A program made the position numbers and the translations under genes. Shown here in pieces: positions 57,101 through 64,000 of a DNA stretch of 64,000 bases. How positions within the stretch are numbered: position 1 is the first letter of the stretch; the number at the start of each line of letters is the position of its first letter. This DNA comes from Phoebastria nigripes (Eukaryota; Chordata; Aves; Procellariiformes; Diomedeidae), in contig JAYKAV010002945.1 in NCBI GenBank assembly GCA_035582835.1, positions 444,513-508,512 on the forward strand. Direction: 5' to 3'. The notes under the pieces are model-generated. The model searched no databases. It saw only the letters and a list, made by a program, of their open reading frames with translations, and was not told the origin of the DNA.

Positions 57101-60100
57101 AAGCCAAAACTAATCTACATCTTATGCACTAATCTGCTTTAGAGGGAACTCCCAGTTTCATTGTTTCATCATCTCCAAACACATTGAGGACATTGAGTTT
57201 CATAAGACTATCTACAAACTTTTACCTTTGCCTTAGTGCCCTAGCAGATCATCAAGAACTGATGAAGCAGCAAAGAGAGGAGCAAGGAATGAAACTGGGG
57301 AAGACTGCTTTTAGATTTCTCACCCTGTCCCAAATCATTACCAACAAATCAGCCTGCCACTAGGCTTATTTAGCTTTATCTTCCAACACAAATAAAAAAG
57401 CCTCCTAAGTTAGTCCAACACTGAAGGCTGGCAGCAGATACATTGAACACACATCGTTGTCAGATGATGACTGTTTCAGCTACTGCTTTAGCATGCTGTG
57501 GAAAGGCACTGTGGGAGATTATTTTTCTTTATAGTGCAAAACTTAGATCTTTTTTTACCATGCAGATTCTGGACTACAACAGAACAGAATCTTCTGCCTT
57601 GGTCTTCCCCTTCAACTTACAGCATGTAGAGGCAACCTCCTGGAGTGAGCTTAAGTCATGCTTTATTGCTTATTTCACAGTATGCGAATATTCCAGGTTT
57701 GATTGTGGTAAATCTTCCCTCCTGCTGCCCACTGCACACTGATATTAGACACTGATCTGTCAACAGATGCTTTTCCAAGAAGGAGAACATGACTTCCCTC
57801 ATCACGAATAAACTGATTTTTTGATTAAAGTTAAGGATGACAGAACCCAGGCAGGCATATAAATGTCCATCAGCTACTGGTTCACATGATAGATGTGCTT
57901 CAACAGGAGGCAAGCATGAGGACAGTCTTGAATATTGAATTATACACAGCCAGGATGCCACATGTTCTTACGGTGTTTTTTTAATCAGATTGCAACAAGT
58001 AGTTACTGATATCTGAACATGGCTTAAAATCCTTCAAGATAGTTCAGATGTATTTGCATGAAGAAATATTCAAAGTCAACAGGACTGTCTACAGAATTTA
58101 TTCTATGAGAAAAATTGGCTTTTAAAAAGTTTTTATTAGAGTCTGTAAGTTGCCAGGAATGTAGTGGGGTAGGTTTTGTCAGCCTGATGGTCACAGTCAC
58201 AGATATCCTTCTCCCAAAATGCATTCTGTAAATACCTTTGAAGTCAGTGCAGACCCAAAGAACAAAATGTGATGGTAGTTTAGTCTCGTTAGTATCATGA
58301 ATAGTTTCTGTGCTTCTAATGATAGTCCCATGGAAACCAACATACTGCTTCCTAAGGCAGGATGTCACTGTCCAGAATTGAGAAATAACATTTCAGACGG
58401 TGTCATTGGTCTCTGTTACTCAATTTTCTTAATAGAGGTAGGAAAACAAGTGAAGGAGGACTCAGTGTAGGAGTGTGTTCGGCAGCTTTAACATGTAGTA
58501 GTCTCCATCTATTGAAAGAAACCCTTCACAGTGATGGAGAAGCACAATGTACTTTTGTAGGGTAACGATCATGGAGACAAGCACAAGGAAGCTGCAGGAT
58601 CAAAGGATAACCACTTCAGTGCTATTCTTAGCTCAGTATTATATGACTCCTCAGATTATATATGTAGCTAAACAGTAACACCTTAAAAATTTTCTAAGTT
58701 TCTGAGGAGCCTTTCTTGAGCATTAACACAATACCTACTTCTAAGAATAAGAAGTCTTAAGGGTTTTGTAGAATAGTCTCAGGGAACGCTGGCTCTCTTC
58801 AGTTTGCTGTCATTCCTTGTATCCCCGAGACTGGTTAACAGTTTTTTCATATGTGTCATCTTTCAGAGTACTCCTAGAAGATGTGAACTCTGACTTACCA
58901 GCTCCCTGGCCTGGGTCAAATGACAGGCACATGGATTCTTCAGTGAGACTTTCTCCAGATGTGACGCCAGAGCTTTCAAATCCTCATTTTAAAAAAATTT
59001 TCAAAATCTGTTCTTTTCTTTCCCACCTTTTTTCATACCAGATACAATGTATCTTTCTCACAGGGACTATAGAGAAGGTAGAATTGGGAGGATGGAGGTT
59101 TGTGTTACTATTCACACCCAAAGACACGCCACAAAGCAAATGCTTCAAGCTTTAGAGGAACAGAGACAAACAAAACACTTCCTGCTCGAGACTGAAGAAA
59201 AACCAACCTTATCCACATGACCTCCTTATTTTGAACTAACCCAAAACTATTTACCTAAAAATTAAGGGTTGAACAGCGATGAATGTACAGGGAGCACTGT
59301 GCTTCACAAAGGAAGAAGGAAGGCTGTCCTTCAGTGACCCATGGCTGGAGGCAAGAGGAAAACCTGAAGACACTTACTAGGGTGTCAGTCAAGTACACTG
59401 AGTACACACGCTCTCAGAGTGGAATACACAGAAGACTTAAAGCGACATCAGATTATCCAGAGTAAGAAGATGGGCTGATTCACAGAGAATAGTATTGTCC
59501 CAGGCCAGTCTTCCAAAGGTTGGGGGCATCTGAAGGCACATCCACATTCACGTGACACTGTGCCTTTAACATGTAATTGCTGACTGCTCTGCAGGCGGCT
59601 CCAGAACCTGTTGGGTTTCACAGGGTGTCCTAGCAATTGTGGGGTTTGCGCAAGGGCTCCCCATCAGGCACAGCCTGACAGCAAGGCCATGGCACAAGAG
59701 GCAAGTGACCATATGGATTCACCCTATGAGCTGGATCTGGTCTGCAGGGCGTCACTTCGACCACTCCCCACTGTAAGCAGCCGGCAGAAGTCCCACATAA
59801 AAATACTGAGATGCTAGTGTCAGCTAGGCAGGGCTCTGCTATGATTACTATTGTTTTCAGGCTGTGTTTTGAGGAGCGATCACATACTACATGATAGAAA
59901 TACGCCATATCATGAACCTTCAAACTGATTAACTTGGCTGTTTGTTGCTGGCTTCAAAAAGTTTCACCTTTAGGTGGCCCGATTTCTAAGAAGAAAGCAA
60001 AGTAAAGCTTACTTCTATTCAGCAAATTAAGAAGTTTATTTTGGATTTCTTCTCTGGGCCAATCATCCCTTTCTAAAACAACATTCTTCTGCTATGACCC

Positions 60101-63100
60101 AGTGTCTTAGCCTTCACATAATTTTTATACCAATGTGTTTGCTAATTGCTATATTGTGTTTTTAAATGGTAGTTTTTAACATCACAGAAATCCGTATTGG
60201 CAACTGAAATCATTCTCTTAAATACTCACCTCCTATGAAAACACCTTGTGCATTTTTTCTTTCCGAGGAAAAACTGACCAGCCTAGGAGAGGAAATGAGT
60301 TTGGTTGCATCCTTGGCTCAAAGTGGTGCGACTGATTATTTTAAAAAAATGTATTTTGTGATCAGATAGACCTTTGTTTTTTTAAGAAAACACACTAAAA
60401 ATACTGTTAATTGTTTCCTTGACTGAGACTTAAGATAAAAAAAACCAAGGACCTGTTCTTGTAAATGCTAACAGAGTTACTGCTCTCTACTGTGAGCTGT
60501 CCCAAAAGCACAAATCTTCTATGGCATGAGTACACTGCATTTAGAGAGCTGTAAGTCAGAATAGTACATTTCAAAAAATCAAATACCACTACTCTAACCT
60601 GTAGTAAAACAGTACCACTGAAATACAGAGACCTTCAAAATCCTATCTTTAAAAGGCAAAGTGTTTCTAATTTTCCTTACTGAAAAGGAAAATCTAATAA
60701 TGTACTTTTATCACGCTTTTAAGTCAATGACAGACACTGGTAATTGCCATACAATGTGGTCTAAGGAATCTGAGTAAGAGTGTTTTGATTGCTGAACTCA
60801 TTATTGAAATGACTGGTCTTTATAAATTAGCAATTCTGGCCTCACAATAATTCAAGACCACACTAACAGAGATAAAACAGAAATCCCAAAATGATTTGAG
60901 ATAGGAGTAGTTAGCACTGACAAATCCAGGATATTCACAGATAAGCTGCACAATATAAACCAGGGAGAAAGGAATGCATTGAAATGCAGGTACCAGAATC
61001 TGTCTCATGGCTCAAAATAATGAGAAAGAAAGATAACGGGGAGTCTATTCTACCTTTTATGCTATTTGCTGGCATAAAAACAAGTAGGCAAGTAGGCACT
61101 CTCAGTACCTATTTGTTTGACTCAAAAGGGAGTCCCCTGACCAAGCTGTATCCTTCCTTAAAGTGCTTTGGGCCTATATGCATTATATGTATGGACTCCA
61201 AGGAAAAAGAAATACGTATCGGGCATCAAAACCACCATAATTTCTCCCTGAAGCCTTGCCATGTCATAGAAATTAAGGCATTTTGATATTTACACTCAAG
61301 GTTTGATATTACTATTTGTGTCCAAAGTATAAACATTTTTTGCTTGTTAGCCATACCTTTCCCTCTCATATCATACTGTATTTCACAGTCGTACTTCAAA
61401 ATTATTTTTATGGCTTCAATTTATACAATGAAAAGCTGTCTTTGGTGTCTCTGTATTTGCACATTACACATTTGGAAATACAGAGGTTTGTCTGAAGTAG
61501 ATTTTCCTCTTTTCAATCACAGGTTTCCCCAATTCCTAAAAGGTAAAAGTAGAAAAACTAACTATTATAGGACACACAGATGCAACATTTTGTGATTATT
61601 TGATCAAAAAACATCGCAGTTTACAACGGACAATCATGAAACCACAGGATTTTGGTAGTTTGCTTTATGCCAAAGTAGTTCTTACATAATAATTGCTTTT
61701 CATGCAGTCAGAAGCAAAATTAGTTTTTTAAAATTCCAGGAAGTAAAAGAAACTGAAAGCAAATTTCATATTCTGTAAGGTGAAGCATCAAAAGGAAATA
61801 TCCACTATACAGCATCAGGCTTCAGAGAGACGACATCTGACACTTAGGGTAGATCCAATGGAATTATTGTGTGTTCCAATTTAATTAGAAGAGCACTGTG
61901 CACTGCTGAAATGAAGGACATTACAAAATTCACCTGTACAAGAGAACAGTGAATAGATTTGGCTCATTTCCGTTCATAGCTCTGCATGAAAAAACTTTCC
62001 TCTGGCTTACACTTCATTGAAGATAGTACAATACCATTTTTGTTTATTTTTCTCAGTCTCATACTTGGTAAGCCACTTATTTCATCATATTCCAATCCAA
62101 ACATGAACCCCGGGTATTCATATAAGAAAACTGGAAAAAATGTAATGTTTATCTAGTCCATATCCCTTCTTTCAAAAATTCACTATTATAAAAGAAGACA
62201 AAACAAAACCAGGAAAACTACCATCCACCACAATAATTCTTAAAAGCAAACCAAAATTACAAACAAAAATTTACTTTGCCTCCATCCTTCTTTCACAATT
62301 TTTTCCCCCCTGGGAATGGTAACATATTAGTAGTAAGAAAACTGTTTTTTCCTTCAGTAGTGAAAAAGTTATGAACTGTATGGCTTTAAGAGAAGAAAGA
62401 ACAATGATTTTTAGGTCCTTAGAAGTGACTAAGAAGTCATGAATGCTGTTTTTTTGACCAAGAGCATTTAAAACATACTTATTAATAACTACTGAGTTTG
62501 CTTACCAATGAAATATCAATAATTAAAATATACTATTTGCTGCATCAACATCAAATTCTCTAATACAAGAAGTTTGAAATAGGAACTTTAAATAAGCAAC
62601 CTTTTAATAAGACTACTTGAAAAACCTTATTTAAAATTTCCTCATATATTTCAAATATTTTACCTATATACCAACATTTAAACACTAGTTAGTTTCTTAT
62701 GAATTAGCACTTACCTTTTTCTTCCCCATATTTAATGAGCACATTTCAAATAGCCTTCAGCCACCGACCGAGGTTTCCATCCAACACACAATCAGATAAA
62801 GCTCTCTTTCCAGTTGTAACTAATGGAAACAGTGCAAGAAGTAGCGACAACAAATTCCCATGTGTTAAATTGATAGGGTTTGGTTTTTTTCTTTTTTTTT
62901 TGAGGGGGACGCGGTGGAGAAAGAAACGAGATGAACCAAAAATTCTTGACAAAACGTTTTTACTCCAATTATGCTGAAGACCTCGTGTCACCTTATAATC
63001 AGGAACTACTTGTGACTTGATCTGCCTTTATTTATCTATCACAGTAAGGAAATGATTAACATTCATGATGTCACTGCTCAAATTTTCAGTAGCAGTTCAG

Positions 63101-63848
63101 AATAAAAGCATACCCAAAACATTTTCCAGATTCACTGTAGTTTACTGTGTATGTGTATTGCCACCTAGAGAGTCAAGGTTATAACTGTAGGCATGGAAAT
63201 AATTAAGCCAGCCCAAGCATACTAGCTATTTTGAAATGCTTCTTTGAACATAAGCTTTGCTATCCCAAACAATGAGTCTGTGCCGTCTAACATCTCTTAT
63301 TGCAGCTGTCATCAGATGCTTTCACAAAAAATACACATGAATTTCCCACAACAAATCTGCCATAACCAGAACTAGCTGCCACATGCTGGACAGTACTTAT
63401 CTTCAGTGCCACCTGGAAACATACACTTGCACTCTCTTTATTTTCTACATGAAGGATCCTCTGGATCTTCCAACTACCCATGTACATAACCGTGTACTTT
63501 TTTAATGTCCATTAAATTCTTAGCCTTGCCAACAGGAAGAAACATCAAGCAGTAACTGTCAAAGCAGTGAGAAACCTAATAAATTTACTGTTGATCACTG
63601 TATTCAAATTATCGTGCTGCTGTAGAAGATGGAGCCAGTGCTGAAAATATTACTTCATGTCATTGCTCTGCTGGCCAACTATGCCTGCACTCCTTTGCTA
63701 CCCTACTTTTTCATCATCACCTATCTTCCATTCCCCATTTTCTTTTTTTTTTCTGTTTCTACCACAGTCTACTTACCCAAGACATGGTCATCAATGCAGC
63801 CTGTTTTTCACAGTAGTTCTTCACTTTCCTGATTTGGACTGAGCTTTC
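54192..63848. other. 5' flank of TRPM6, no gene recognised
   Basis: The first 300 bp belong to the CpG island. The remaining 9.3 kb are AT-rich with only short open frames that match nothing I know. In mammals the next genes in this direction are C9orf40 and CARNMT1; I see no exon of either. Confidence 0.55.
54261..54312 (-). promoter_or_regulatory. CCAAT-like and TATA-like core promoter motifs
   Basis: Inside the CpG island lies a short AT-rich patch. On the minus strand a palindromic CCAATATTGG (54303-54312) is followed by CAAATAAATAACTAAAAAG (54267-54285). The candidate ATG is about 75 bases further downstream. The order and rough spacing suit a CCAAT/TATA promoter firing on the minus strand, although the CCAAT-to-TATA distance is shorter than usual. 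Motif reading only. Confidence 0.35.
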
Positions 63849-64000
63849 ATAGAATCATAGAATCATTGAGGTTGGAAAAGACCTCTAAGATCATCGAGTT
63901 CAACCGTCAACCCAACACCACCATGCCCACTAAACCATGTCCCTAAGCGCCTCATCTACACGTCTTTTAAATACTTCCAGGGATGGTGACTCCACCACTT
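63849..64000 (-). mobile_element. CR1 LINE 3' end, antisense, runs off the right edge
   Basis: It starts AGAATCATAGAATCATTGAG and continues GTTGGAAAAGACCTCTAAGA, the reverse complement of a CR1 tail and 3' UTR. Over about 105 bp it differs from the 3' end of the 16950-18115 copy at only three positions that I can count, so both belong to one subfamily. Confidence 0.93.

Noticed and set aside
1..64000. CRISPR arrays, operons, ribosome binding sites, rRNA or tRNA genes
   Set aside because: The sequence is a eukaryotic spliced gene region. No regular spaced repeats or tRNA/rRNA signatures were seen.

Overview
The window is vertebrate nuclear DNA, almost certainly from a bird. Short exons with consensus splice sites sit in AT-rich introns. 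The interspersed repeats are mainly CR1 LINEs with the typical ATTCTATGA-type 3' tails, plus one avian-type endogenous retrovirus LTR and a few old MIR-like relics. There are two N runs (17078-17997 and 35597-36009) and several single Ns, as in a draft assembly. Human TRPM6 lies on 9q21, which corresponds to the avian Z chromosome, so this is probably a Z-linked scaffold (inference).

One protein-coding gene is recognisable: TRPM6, the Mg2+-permeable TRPM channel fused to an alpha-kinase, on the minus strand. Twenty consecutive coding exons (called 2 to 21 here) were placed between 40173 and 1051. Each has an AG acceptor and a GT donor, and all splice phases agree. Together they give 2907 nt, or 969 codons, without a stop. 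They cover the N-terminal TRPM homology region, the pre-S1 helix and S1 to S4, and stop at the start of S5. The pore, TRP box, coiled coil and kinase lie beyond the left edge. The best candidate for exon 1 is in a CpG island near 54.0-54.2 kb. It has a good ATG, a phase-0 donor that fits exon 2, and CCAAT-like and TATA-like motifs upstream. It is not proven.

Layout: 1-16 kb holds exons 21 to 12 and mostly quiet introns, with a palindromic MITE-like relic at 2.0 kb and MIR-like relics at 4.9 and 7.3 kb. Intron 11 (15.9-23.2 kb) is a LINE cluster: two sense CR1 copies, one antisense CR1 copy and an older decayed LINE. Exons 11 and 10 follow, then a 1.4-kb CR1 copy in intron 9, then exons 9 to 4 (25.8-31.4 kb). 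Intron 3 (31.4-39.2 kb) holds a G-quadruplex motif, a 33-bp tandem duplication, and a CR1 copy split by a solo-type LTR with a perfect 5-bp target duplication. Exons 3 and 2 follow, then a 14-kb intron 1, the CpG island, and about 9.7 kb of 5' flank with no recognised gene that ends in an antisense CR1 copy.

I found no new gene system. The points most worth a second look are the exon 1 problem, the dated nesting of LTR in CR1, the inverted CR1 pair inside the transcribed intron, in-frame alternative acceptors at exon 15, and the MITE-like palindrome.
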